DNA of 64,000 nt, taken from the NCBI RefSeq assembly GCF_014655715.1, contig NZ_BNBM01000003.1, forward strand, positions 213,411-277,410. Reading direction: 5' to 3'. This stretch comes from Streptomyces lanatus (GTDB taxonomy: Bacteria > Actinomycetota > Actinomycetes > Streptomycetales > Streptomycetaceae). The position numbers were made by a program, and so were the translations under genes. Of this stretch, positions 50,011 through 57,708 are shown piece after piece (position 1 is the first letter of the stretch; each line of letters opens with the position of its first letter). The notes beneath the pieces are model-generated. The model saw only the letters and a program-made list of their open reading frames with translations. It searched no databases and had not been told where the DNA came from.

Positions 50011-51834
50011 GTGGGACGCCACAGCCGCCGCGGGTCGACCGCCAAGCGGGACACCGCGGACACGACAGCACGACAGGGCACTCAGGGCACCCGGGGAGGA
50101 CAGCCGGAGCCAGGGGCTGGTTCCGGGCAGCGGGGGCCGTCCGCGCCGGGTACGGGGCCCGGCAGGGTTCCGGGGGCACGGCCCGGTGCGGCGCCGGGTC
50201 CGGGGCCGGGTACCGGCCAGGGTGGATGGCCTCAGTCCGGTGGGCCCGGGGGACGGCGAATACCGGGTCAAGGGCCTGTTCCTCGGCAGGGGATGCCGAC
50301 AGGGGGCGCACCGGCGTACGGCGGGCGCGGCTTTCCTGACGGCACGCCGGCTCAAGGGATACCGCGGCTGCCTGATGGCACGCCCGCGCGTGGTTTCCCG
50401 GGGGTGGCTGATGGGACCCCGCCGCATGGCTTCCCGAGGCTGCCTGATGGCACCCCCGCCCATGGCTTCCCGGGTGTGCCCGGCGGCACCCCGCCGCACG
50501 GCTTCCCTAGGCTCCCCGACGGCACGCCCGCGCGTGGGGTCCCCCGTTTCCCGGACGGCACGCCCGCGCGCGGTGTCCCCCGCCTCCCGGACGGCACCCC
50601 CGCGCAAGGCATCCCCCGCTTTCCCGACGGCACCCCCGCCCACGGCACTCCCCGCGCCCGTGGCAGCCACCCCGAGCAGCGTGAACCCGGTGGTGGCTGG
50701 GGTGACTTGAGGGGCCCGGCACAGGGCGCCTACGGCGCTTCCGTGGCCGCCGGTGCTCCGCCCGCGACCGGCGTTCCGTTGCCGCGGCCCCGGCGGGCGC
50801 CGCGTTCCGAGGGGCCCCGGCAGGATTACCTCGACGCATTCGAGCGGGGCGTCACGGACGGCGACGATGTCGACGTTTTCGCGCCCCGTACGTCCGAGGC
50901 GGCGCACGCTTCCGACCCGTACGCCTCCGTCGCCGACTGGGACACCAGGCCGGGCGTGGGTGTCGCGGACGACACCGAGTTCGACGACGACGCCCCGCCG
51001 ACCGGTGAACCCGCGCAGACTCAGGGCGGCAAGGGGCGGGCCTTCACCGGTATCGCCGCTGCCGCCGTCGTCACCGTGCTGGCCGTGGTCGTCGCCGGTC
51101 AGGTCGCGAAGGGGCGGGACGACGGCGACGTACAGTCGCAGTCCACCACCGACCAGGCGCGGGACGCCCGGGACTCGGCCTCGCTGCCGGACGGACAGCC
51201 GACGCCGTCCGGTGCGCCGGGCGCCGTCCCGCTGACGTACGCGCAGAAGATGGCCGCGACGTATCCGCTCGGCGCCACCCTCAAGGGCTCGGGGGAGTTC
51301 GAGGCGATACAGGGCGTCGACAAGGCGCCCGGCACGGGGCGGAAGTTCACCTATCGCGTGGACGTCGAGAAGGGGCTCGGGCTCGACGGCGAACTCTTCG
51401 CGCAGGCCGTGCAGAAGACGCTCAACGACGACCGCAGCTGGGCCCACAACGGCGCCTACACCTTCGAGCGCATCTACACCGGCAAGCCCGACTTCGTGAT
51501 CACGCTGGCCAGCCCCGGCACCACCGCCGACTGGTGCGCCAAGTCCGGACTCGACACCACCGAGGACAACGTCTCGTGCGACTCGGCCTCCACCGAGCGC
51601 GTCATGATCAACGCCTACCGATGGGCGCAGGGATCGAAGACGTACGGCGACGACCGCATCCTCGAGTACCGGCAGATGCTGATCAACCACGAGGTCGGCC
51701 ACCGGCTCGGCTACGGCCATGTGACCTGCGACAAGGACGGCGAGCTCGCCCCGGTCATGCAGCAGCAGACCAAGTTCCTCGACCACGACGGGATCCACTG
51801 CCGACCCAACCCCTGGGCGTACCCCGGGAGTTGA
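50011..51834 (+). CDS. DUF3152 protein: repeat-rich tail, one membrane helix, extracellular metzincin-like domain
   Basis: 607 residues from GTG 50011. The N-terminus is very rich in Gly/Pro/Arg. At about 108-218 there are nine 12-residue repeats of the type (D/G)GTP(A/P)xG(F/I/V)P(R/G)xP. After an acidic stretch (DGDDVDVF) a membrane helix spans ~347-367 (TGIAAAAVVTVLAVVVAGQV). The exported ~230 residues carry the perfect metzincin motif HEVGHRLGYGH (His560, Glu561, His564, His570), with cysteines bracketing it (NVSCDSAS; HVTCDKDG). It should be an extracellular zinc protease or hydrolase. The hydrolase gene upstream is co-transcribed. DUF3152 is known only as an actinobacterial family. Confidence 0.92.
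   Translation: MGRHSRRGSTAKRDTADTTARQGTQGTRGGQPEPGAGSGQRGPSAPGTGPGRVPGARPGAAPGPGPGTGQGGWPQSGGPGGRRIPGQGPVPRQGMPTGGAPAYGGRGFPDGTPAQGIPRLPDGTPARGFPGVADGTPPHGFPRLPDGTPAHGFPGVPGGTPPHGFPRLPDGTPARGVPRFPDGTPARGVPRLPDGTPAQGIPRFPDGTPAHGTPRARGSHPEQREPGGGWGDLRGPAQGAYGASVAAGAPPATGVPLPRPRRAPRSEGPRQDYLDAFERGVTDGDDVDVFAPRTSEAAHASDPYASVADWDTRPGVGVADDTEFDDDAPPTGEPAQTQGGKGRAFTGIAAAAVVTVLAVVVAGQVAKGRDDGDVQSQSTTDQARDARDSASLPDGQPTPSGAPGAVPLTYAQKMAATYPLGATLKGSGEFEAIQGVDKAPGTGRKFTYRVDVEKGLGLDGELFAQAVQKTLNDDRSWAHNGAYTFERIYTGKPDFVITLASPGTTADWCAKSGLDTTEDNVSCDSASTERVMINAYRWAQGSKTYGDDRILEYRQMLINHEVGHRLGYGHVTCDKDGELAPVMQQQTKFLDHDGIHCRPNPWAYPGS
50336..50661 (+). repeat. Nine 36-bp coding repeats in the DUF3152 gene
   Basis: DNA units with cores GACGGCACSCCCGCNCRNGG repeat every 36 bases, giving the 12-residue protein repeats. 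Repeat units share most third positions, implying recent expansion or gene conversion. Confidence 0.85.
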
Positions 51835-51846
51835 CGGGTGACTCAT

Positions 51847-51861
51847 ATGTCACATTGACAT
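51847..51861. promoter_or_regulatory. Palindrome overlapping the -35 box of the leader peptide promoter
   Basis: ATGTCA-CAT-TGACAT is a 6+3+6 inverted repeat, and it overlaps the TTGACA element at 51855-51860. A repressor or activator binding here would control the peptide transporter operon. Confidence 0.5.
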
Positions 51862-51883
51862 GTGCAGCGAGATCATCCATATT
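51855..51883 (+). promoter_or_regulatory. Promoter: TTGACA, 17 bases, CATATT; start of transcription near the leader ATG
   Basis: TTGACA at 51855-51860 and CATATT at 51878-51883 (4 of 6 of the -10 consensus) with 17 bases between. Transcription would start at about 51890, immediately before ATG 51891, which has no Shine-Dalgarno sequence, so the mRNA would be leaderless. Confidence 0.55.
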
Positions 51884-51890
51884 TCTGCAC

Positions 51891-51983
51891 ATGTCGTCCC
51901 GTCACGCCTCCACTCGCGCCGCCATCGAGCTGGCGCTCATCGGCGTGACCGCTCTGTGCGTGGCCGACATTCACTGTCGCTGA
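51891..51983 (+). CDS. Putative cysteine-type leader peptide, 30 codons
   Basis: MSSRHASTRAAIELALIGVT followed by ALCVADIHCR and stop. The motif A-I-E-L-x-L-I-x-x-x-A-L-C resembles the HVDLxRxxxAxC pattern of Streptomyces 'putative leader peptide' ORFs, which act in cysteine-responsive attenuation of sulfur operons. Cys23 and Cys29 sit at the end, where a stalled ribosome would matter. It starts right at the inferred transcription start with no ribosome site (leaderless). The following ~175 bases to the ABC binding-protein gene contain inverted repeats. The link to sulfur is inference. Confidence 0.6.
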   Translation: MSSRHASTRAAIELALIGVTALCVADIHCR

Positions 51984-52023
51984 CGCTCGCCCCTGGCGTT
52001 CGCGTCGCGATTCTCCTTCCATT

Positions 52024-52080
52024 CCGTGGCTCGGTCACGGCTCGTTGACGACCCGACGCCGGGGGCAGACGTCTGCCTGT
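52024..52080 (+). other. Inverted repeats between the leader ORF and the ABC operon (candidate attenuator)
   Basis: CCGTG/CACGG arms near 52024-52040 and the 14-bp palindrome GGCAGACGTCTGCC at 52064-52077 followed by TGTTTCC. They could form alternative structures that ribosome position on the leader ORF would decide. No full terminator was proven by eye. Confidence 0.35.
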
Positions 52081-52159
52081 TTCCGTCTCACTCCGCGTCA
52101 TTCCGTATCGCCATTCGAGACAGCGGTACGGCATCCATCACTCCGAGAGGTCGTCTCCG

Positions 52160-53887
52160 ATGCGTCAACCGTCCGTCATAGCGCGCCGCGTGGCCGCGGC
52201 ATCCGTCAGCCTGGTCGTGGCAGCGGGCGCCGCCGCCTGCGGCCCTGAGGACAACGATGCCAAGGGCTCCGGCGGCGACTCCACGCCCCACAAGGGCGGC
52301 ACGCTCACGGTCCTCAACTCCAACCCCCAGCAGGACTTCGACCCCGCTCGCCTCTACACCTCCGGCGGCGGCAACGTCCCCTCCCTCGTCTTCCGCACCC
52401 TCACCACCCGCAACCGCGAGAACGGCGAGGCCGGCGCCAAGGTCGTCCCCGACCTCGCCACCGACACCGGGCGCCCCAACAAGGACGCCACCGTATGGAC
52501 GTACACCCTCAAGGAGGGCCTGAAGTACGAGGACGGCAGCCCGATCACCTCGGCCGACATCAAGTACGGCATCGAGCGTTCCTTCGCGCCCGAGCTGTCC
52601 GGCGGCGCCCCCTACCTGCGGGACTGGCTGGTCCGCGCGGCCGACTACCAGGGGCCGTACAAGGACAAGGGGGACACGAAGGGGCTCTCGGCGATCGAGA
52701 CACCGGACGCGCGGACGATCGTCTTCCATCTCAACAAGCCCGAGGGCGAGTTCCCCTACCTGGCCACGCAGACGCAGTTCACGCCCGTCCCGAAGGCCAA
52801 GGACACCGGTACGAAGTACGAGCAGCACCCGCTCTCGTCGGGGCCGTACAAGGTCGTCAGCAACGAGAACGACGGTGAGCGGCTCGTCCTGGAGCGCAAC
52901 ACCCACTGGTCCGCCTCGACGGACGCCGAGCGCAAGGCCTACCCCGACAAGATCGACGTACGGTCCGGGCTCGACTCCTCCGTGATCAACCAGCGGCTGT
53001 CGTCGTCCCAAGGGGCGGACGCCGCCGCGGTCACCACGGACACCAACCTCGGCCCGGCCGAGCTCGCCAAGGTGACCGGCGACAAGGAGCTGGCCGCGCG
53101 GGTCGGCACCGGTCACTTCGGCTACACCGACTACATCGCCTTCAACCCGACGATCAAGCCGTTCGACAACGCCCAGGTGCGCCAGGCGATCTCGTACGCC
53201 ATCGACCGGTCGTCGGTCGTCAACGCCGCCGGCGGCTCCGCGCTGGCCGAGCCCGCCACCACCTTCCTGCCGAACCAGAAGTCCTTCGGCTACACCCAGT
53301 ACGACCACTTCCCGGCGGGCGACGCCGGTGACGCGGCCAAGGCCAAGGAGCTGCTGAAGGAGGCCGGGTACGCGAAGGGGCTCACCGTCACCCTGACCCA
53401 TTCCAACGCCAAGGACTTCGAGACCAGCCCCGAGATCGCGACCGCGATCCAGGACGCGCTCAAGAAGGCCGGCATCACGGTCAGGCTCCAGGGTCTGGAG
53501 GAGAACGACTACTCCGACAAGATCCACAGCGTGAAGAGCGAGCCCGGGTTCTTCCTCGCCCACTGGGGTGCCGACTGGCCCTCCGGCGGTCCCTTCCTCG
53601 CCCCGATCTTCGACGGCCGGCAGATCGTCAAGGACGGCGCGAACTTCAACACGGGTCTGCTCGACGACAAGTCGGTCAACGCCGAGATCGACGCGATCAA
53701 CAAGTTGACCGATCTGGACGCCGCCGCCAAGCGGTGGGGTGCGCTGGACGCGAAGATCGGTGAGCGGGCGCTGACCGTGCCGCTGTTCCACCCCGTCTAC
53801 AAGCGCCTGGTCGGCGGTGACGTCAAGAACGTCGTGATCAGCGACTGGACCGGCGTTCTGGACATCTCCCAGGTCGCGGTGAAGTAG
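52160..53887 (+). CDS. Peptide ABC transporter substrate-binding lipoprotein (SBP family 5)
   Basis: 575 residues from ATG 52160. Signal peptide with basic start (RQPSVIARRVAAAS), hydrophobic core and lipobox ending AAAC27. The mature protein is a family-5 solute-binding protein: GGTLTVLNSNPQQDFDPARL, KEGLKYEDGSPITSADIKYG, RQAISYAIDRSSVVN and GADWPSGGPFLAPIFDGRQI. It binds di-, oligo- or modified peptides (or nickel chelates) outside the membrane and passes them to the permease pair. First gene of a four-gene operon behind a leader ORF; 4 bases to the next gene. Confidence 0.95.
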   Translation: MRQPSVIARRVAAASVSLVVAAGAAACGPEDNDAKGSGGDSTPHKGGTLTVLNSNPQQDFDPARLYTSGGGNVPSLVFRTLTTRNRENGEAGAKVVPDLATDTGRPNKDATVWTYTLKEGLKYEDGSPITSADIKYGIERSFAPELSGGAPYLRDWLVRAADYQGPYKDKGDTKGLSAIETPDARTIVFHLNKPEGEFPYLATQTQFTPVPKAKDTGTKYEQHPLSSGPYKVVSNENDGERLVLERNTHWSASTDAERKAYPDKIDVRSGLDSSVINQRLSSSQGADAAAVTTDTNLGPAELAKVTGDKELAARVGTGHFGYTDYIAFNPTIKPFDNAQVRQAISYAIDRSSVVNAAGGSALAEPATTFLPNQKSFGYTQYDHFPAGDAGDAAKAKELLKEAGYAKGLTVTLTHSNAKDFETSPEIATAIQDALKKAGITVRLQGLEENDYSDKIHSVKSEPGFFLAHWGADWPSGGPFLAPIFDGRQIVKDGANFNTGLLDDKSVNAEIDAINKLTDLDAAAKRWGALDAKIGERALTVPLFHPVYKRLVGGDVKNVVISDWTGVLDISQVAVK

Positions 53888-53891
53888 CGCC

Positions 53892-54878
53892 GTGAGTGAG
53901 GCAGTTCTCGCCGTCGAGGCTCCCGGGGTGTCCGCCCCGGGGGCCTCGGGGGCCCGTCAGTTCTGGCGGCGGCTGCGCACGCAGCGTGCCGCCCTGGTCG
54001 CGGCGGTCGTCGTCGCGCTGCTCGTCCTGGTCGCGCTCGCCGCACCCCTGCTCACCGCGATCGAGGGCCAGGATCCGACCACCTATCACCCGTCCCTGGT
54101 GGACTCCGCGCGCGGGGGCGTGCCCATCGGCTCCTTCGGAGGCGTGAGCGCCGACCACTGGCTGGGCGTCGAACCGCAGACCGGGCGGGACCTGTTCGCC
54201 CGGCTCGTGTACGGCGCCCGGGTCTCCCTCGGCGTCGCGCTGGCCGCGACCGTCGTCCAGGTCGCCATCGGCGTCGTGGTGGGCGTCGCGGCCGCGCTCG
54301 GGAGCCGCCTGGTCGATCAGCTGCTCAGCCGGTTCACCGACGTCATCGTCGCCATGCCGCTGATGATCATGGCGCTCGCGCTGCTGGCGATCGTGCCGTC
54401 GAGTTTCCCGCGGCCCGTGCTGGTCGCCCTGGTCATCGGGCTGATCGGCTGGGGCAGCATCGCGAAGATCGTGCGTGCCCAGACGCTCACCCTCAAAGGG
54501 CTCGACTACGTCGCCGCGGCCCGGCTCAGCGGCTGGGGCACCTGGCGGATCGCCCGCCGCGAGCTGCTGCCGGGCATCGCCGCGCCGGTCATCACCTATG
54601 CGGCGCTGCTCGTCCCGGTCGACATCACCGTCGAGGCCGCCCTGTCCTTCCTGGGCGTCGGCGTGAAGCCCCCGACGCCGTCCTGGGGACAGATGCTGAC
54701 CGCGGCCGACGTCTGGTACCAGGCCGCCCCGCAGTACCTGCTGCTGCCCGCCGGAGCGCTCTTCGTGACCGTCCTCGCCCTGACCGTCCTCGGCGACGGC
54801 GTGCGCACGGCGCTCGACCCCCGAGCGGCGTCCAGGCTGCGCGTCGGCACCGGCCGCAAGAGGGAGGCCAAGGCATGA
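53892..54878 (+). CDS. Peptide ABC transporter permease, DppC/OppC type
   Basis: 328 residues from GTG 53892. N-terminal helix (LVALAAPLLTAI) and a loop carrying HWLGVEPQTGRDLFARLVYG, the typical DppC N-terminal motif. Five more helices follow, with the EAA-like loop between helices 4 and 5 (VRAQTLTLKGLDYVAAARLS) and FLGVGVKPPTPSWGQML. Together with the DppB-type partner it forms the channel. Its stop overlaps the next ATG by 4 bases. Gene order is SBP, C, B, ATPase, rather than the usual SBP, B, C. Confidence 0.94.
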   Translation: MSEAVLAVEAPGVSAPGASGARQFWRRLRTQRAALVAAVVVALLVLVALAAPLLTAIEGQDPTTYHPSLVDSARGGVPIGSFGGVSADHWLGVEPQTGRDLFARLVYGARVSLGVALAATVVQVAIGVVVGVAAALGSRLVDQLLSRFTDVIVAMPLMIMALALLAIVPSSFPRPVLVALVIGLIGWGSIAKIVRAQTLTLKGLDYVAAARLSGWGTWRIARRELLPGIAAPVITYAALLVPVDITVEAALSFLGVGVKPPTPSWGQMLTAADVWYQAAPQYLLLPAGALFVTVLALTVLGDGVRTALDPRAASRLRVGTGRKREAKA

Positions 54879-55864
54879 CCGGCTTCCTCGCGCGCCGGGT
54901 GCTGGGCGCCGTCATCACCCTGCTTGCCATCTCGGTGATCGTCTACGTCGTCTTCTACGTCACCCCCGGCAACGTCGCCCAGATCACCTGCGGCCCCCGC
55001 TGCTCACCCGCCCAGGTCCAGCAGGTCGCCGGGCAACTGCACCTGGGCGACCCGCTGTACGCGCGCTACTGGGACTTCCTCCAGGGCCTGGTCGCCGGCC
55101 AGGACTACTCCACGGGCACGTCCGTGCAGCACTGCTCGGCGCCCTGCCTCGGCCTTTCGTACCAGAGCGACCAGCAGGTCACCGCGCTGATCCTGGCGAA
55201 GCTCCCGGTCAGCCTGTCGCTCGTCTTCGGCGCGATGGTGCTGTGGCTGATCCTCGGCGTCGGCACCGGCGTCCTGTCCGCATGGCGACGCGGCCGTCTC
55301 ACCGAGCGGCTGCTGACCGGCATCACGCTCGCAGGCGTGGCCACCCCGGTCTTCGTCATCGGCCTGCTCCTGATGATCGTCGTCTGCGGGCAGCTCCAAC
55401 TGCTGCCGTTCCCGCAATACGTCGCCTTCACCGACGACCCCGAACAGTGGGCGTGGAACCTGCTGCTGCCCTGGCTCTCGCTCGCCCTGATCGAGGCCGC
55501 CGCCTTCGCCCGGCTGACCAGGGCGTCGATGCTGGAGACGCTGGCCGAGGACCACATCCGCACCTTCCGGGCCTACGGCGTCGGCGAACGGTCGGTCATC
55601 GGGCGGCACGCGCTGCGCGGGGCCCTCGCGCCCGTCATCGCCCTCAACGCCAACAACTTCGGCAGCGCGGTCGGCGGCGCGGTACTCACCGAGACACTCT
55701 TCGGCCTGCCCGGCATCGGGCAGGAACTGGTCCACGCCGTCAAGGTGGTCGACCTTCCGGTCGTCGTCGGCATGGTCCTGGTCATCGGATTCTTCGTGGT
55801 CGTCGCCAACGCCGTCGCGGACTTGCTGTACGCGGTGGCCGATCGACGGGTGGTGCTGGCATGA
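54875..55864 (+). CDS. Peptide ABC transporter permease, DppB/OppB type
   Basis: 329 residues from ATG 54875 (4-base overlap). First helix LGAVITLLAISVIVYVVFYV is followed by a periplasmic-type loop with two cysteine pairs (QITCGPRCSPAQVQQ; QHCSAPCLGLSY). The TMD has the EAA-like motif region (HIRTFRAYGVGERSVIGRHA) and GVGTGVLSAWRRGRLTE, and ends NNFGSAVGGAVLTETLFGLPG, VVVGMVLVIGFFVVVANAV. The extra cysteines in the outside loop are unusual and could form disulfides. Its stop overlaps the ATPase start. Confidence 0.94.
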   Translation: MTGFLARRVLGAVITLLAISVIVYVVFYVTPGNVAQITCGPRCSPAQVQQVAGQLHLGDPLYARYWDFLQGLVAGQDYSTGTSVQHCSAPCLGLSYQSDQQVTALILAKLPVSLSLVFGAMVLWLILGVGTGVLSAWRRGRLTERLLTGITLAGVATPVFVIGLLLMIVVCGQLQLLPFPQYVAFTDDPEQWAWNLLLPWLSLALIEAAAFARLTRASMLETLAEDHIRTFRAYGVGERSVIGRHALRGALAPVIALNANNFGSAVGGAVLTETLFGLPGIGQELVHAVKVVDLPVVVGMVLVIGFFVVVANAVADLLYAVADRRVVLA

Positions 55865-57486
55865 GCGATGTGACGACTGTTCCTGGGCGGAGCCTGGTCG
55901 AAGTCGGCGACCTGACCGTCGACTTCGGCGACCTGCGCGCCGTCGACGGCCTCACCTTCCGGCTGGAGCGCGGCGCGGCCCTCGCCCTGGTCGGCGAGTC
56001 CGGCTCCGGCAAGTCCACGGTCGCCTCGGCCCTGCTCGGGCTGCACCGGGGCACGGGCACGCGCGTCGGCGGCTCGATCGACGTCGCCGGAACCGACGTA
56101 CAGGAGGCGTCCGACGAGGAACTGCAGCGGCTGCGCGGCGGCAGGGCCGCGATGGTGTTCCAGGACCCGCTGTCGTCCCTGGACCCGTACTACGCGATCG
56201 GCGACCAGATCGCCGAGGTGTACCGCGTGCACGCGCGTGCCTCGCGACGAGCCGCACGCGCGCGTGCCGTCGAGGTGCTGGACCGGGTCGGCATCCCGGA
56301 CGCGGCCCGGCGCTCCCGGTCGCGCCCGCACGAGTTCAGCGGCGGCATGCGCCAGCGCGCGCTCATCGCCATGGCGCTGGCCTGCGAACCCGATCTGCTG
56401 ATCGCCGACGAGCCGACGACAGCACTCGACGTGACCGTGCAGGCCCAGATCCTCGACCTCCTGCACACGCTCCGCGAGGAGACCGGCATGGGGCTCCTGC
56501 TCGTCACGCACGACGTCGGGGTCGCCGCCGAGAGCGTCGACGAGGTGCTGGTGATGCGGCACGGGCGGGCAGTGGAGCAGGGGCCGGTGGCCGAGGTGCT
56601 GGGGGCGCCCGCGCGGACGTATACGCGGGAGCTGCTGGGTGCCGTACCGAGGGTGGATGCGCCGCGCGAGGTCCGTGCGGCGGAGACCGTCGGGGAGGTC
56701 GTGCTGGAGGCGACCGGCCTCCGGCGTGAATTCGGGCGCGGGAAGCGGGCGTTCACGGCGGTCGACGACGTCTCGCTGACCATCCACCGCGGCGAGACCC
56801 TCGGCATCGTCGGCGAGAGCGGCAGCGGCAAGACGACCCTGGGACGCATGCTGGTCGGGCTTCTGGAGCCGACGGCCGGGGAGGTCCGGTACGACGGGCA
56901 CGCGCGCGTGGACGTGGATCCGGCCGTGCAGATGGTCTTCCAGGACCCCGTGTCCTCCCTCAACCCCCGCCGCACCGTGGGCGAGTCGATCGCCGACCCG
57001 CTCCGCGCGCGAGGCGAGCGCGACGAGGGGCGCATCCGGGGGCGCGTCAGAGAGCTGCTGGAGCGCGTGGGGCTCGAAGCGGCGCACTACGACCGCTATC
57101 CGCACGAGTTCAGCGGCGGCCAGCGCCAGCGCGTCGGCATCGCACGGGCGCTCGCGGCCGACCCGCGCATCATCGTCTGCGACGAGCCCGTCTCCGCGCT
57201 GGACGTCACCACGCAGGCCCAGGTCGTCGCCCTGCTGGGCGAGTTGCAGCGCGAACTCGGACTCGCTCTCGTCTTCGTCGCCCACGACCTCGCCGTCGTA
57301 CGTCAGGTCAGCGACCGGGTCGCGGTGATGCGCCGCGGCCGGATCGTCGAGGAGGGCCCCGCCGACGAGGTGTACGACAACCCGCAGGACCCGTACACCA
57401 AGCAGCTCCTGGCCGCCGTACCGGTACTCGATCCCCGGATCGCGGCCCAGCGGCGGGCCGCAAGGCGGGAGTTGGCGGCGGTGTGA
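55861..57486 (+). CDS. Double ABC ATPase (fused DppD-DppF) of the peptide importer
   Basis: 541 residues from ATG 55861. Two complete ATPase halves: first GESGSGKST, signature FSGGMRQR and Walker [13 protein letters not shown]; second GESGSGKTT, signature FSGGQRQR and Walker [13 protein letters not shown]. Between them runs a short linker (residues ~265-275). The cysteine-rich Oligo_HPY tail is absent from both halves. It powers the importer formed with the preceding genes. Separate D and F genes at the left edge of the window belong to another transporter of the same superfamily. Confidence 0.95.
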   Translation: MSDVTTVPGRSLVEVGDLTVDFGDLRAVDGLTFRLERGAALALVGESGSGKSTVASALLGLHRGTGTRVGGSIDVAGTDVQEASDEELQRLRGGRAAMVFQDPLSSLDPYYAIGDQIAEVYRVHARASRRAARARAVEVLDRVGIPDAARRSRSRPHEFSGGMRQRALIAMALACEPDLLIADEPTTALDVTVQAQILDLLHTLREETGMGLLLVTHDVGVAAESVDEVLVMRHGRAVEQGPVAEVLGAPARTYTRELLGAVPRVDAPREVRAAETVGEVVLEATGLRREFGRGKRAFTAVDDVSLTIHRGETLGIVGESGSGKTTLGRMLVGLLEPTAGEVRYDGHARVDVDPAVQMVFQDPVSSLNPRRTVGESIADPLRARGERDEGRIRGRVRELLERVGLEAAHYDRYPHEFSGGQRQRVGIARALAADPRIIVCDEPVSALDVTTQAQVVALLGELQRELGLALVFVAHDLAVVRQVSDRVAVMRRGRIVEEGPADEVYDNPQDPYTKQLLAAVPVLDPRIAAQRRAARRELAAV

Positions 57487-57708
57487 CCCTCCGGTCCGTC
57501 AGCGCGGTCCAGGTGTGACGATCCGTGCGTGTTTGATCTCCTAGCGCGACGGAACGCGACCCGCACGGGAAAGTTACGACCGTTCACCCCTTTTGGTGGT
57601 GCGATGGACAACCGTCCGTCGCGCCACCGCCTTGTCCGCATACGTTCGTCCCGCTGCGAGCCGCCGGGGGAACGGCGGCTCCCCTTATGGGAGATCGGGG
57701 GTGTACTC
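57487..57708. promoter_or_regulatory. Intergenic region before the exopolysaccharide cluster
   Basis: 222 bases between the ABC ATPase stop and the glycosyltransferase start. There is no clear terminator for the ABC operon, and no named sigma or regulator box is recognised. Upstream-extended reading of the glycosyltransferase frame (from 57529) looks non-coding. Confidence 0.4.

Noticed and set aside
49777..51846. Long minus-strand frame opposite the DUF3152 gene
   Set aside because: Repeats and motifs belong to the plus-strand protein, which has the membrane helix and metzincin site.
57529..57708. Longer N-terminus for the PelF-like protein
   Set aside because: Arg-rich, non-conserved sequence; the GTG at 57709 has a ribosome site and begins at the DUF3492 domain.
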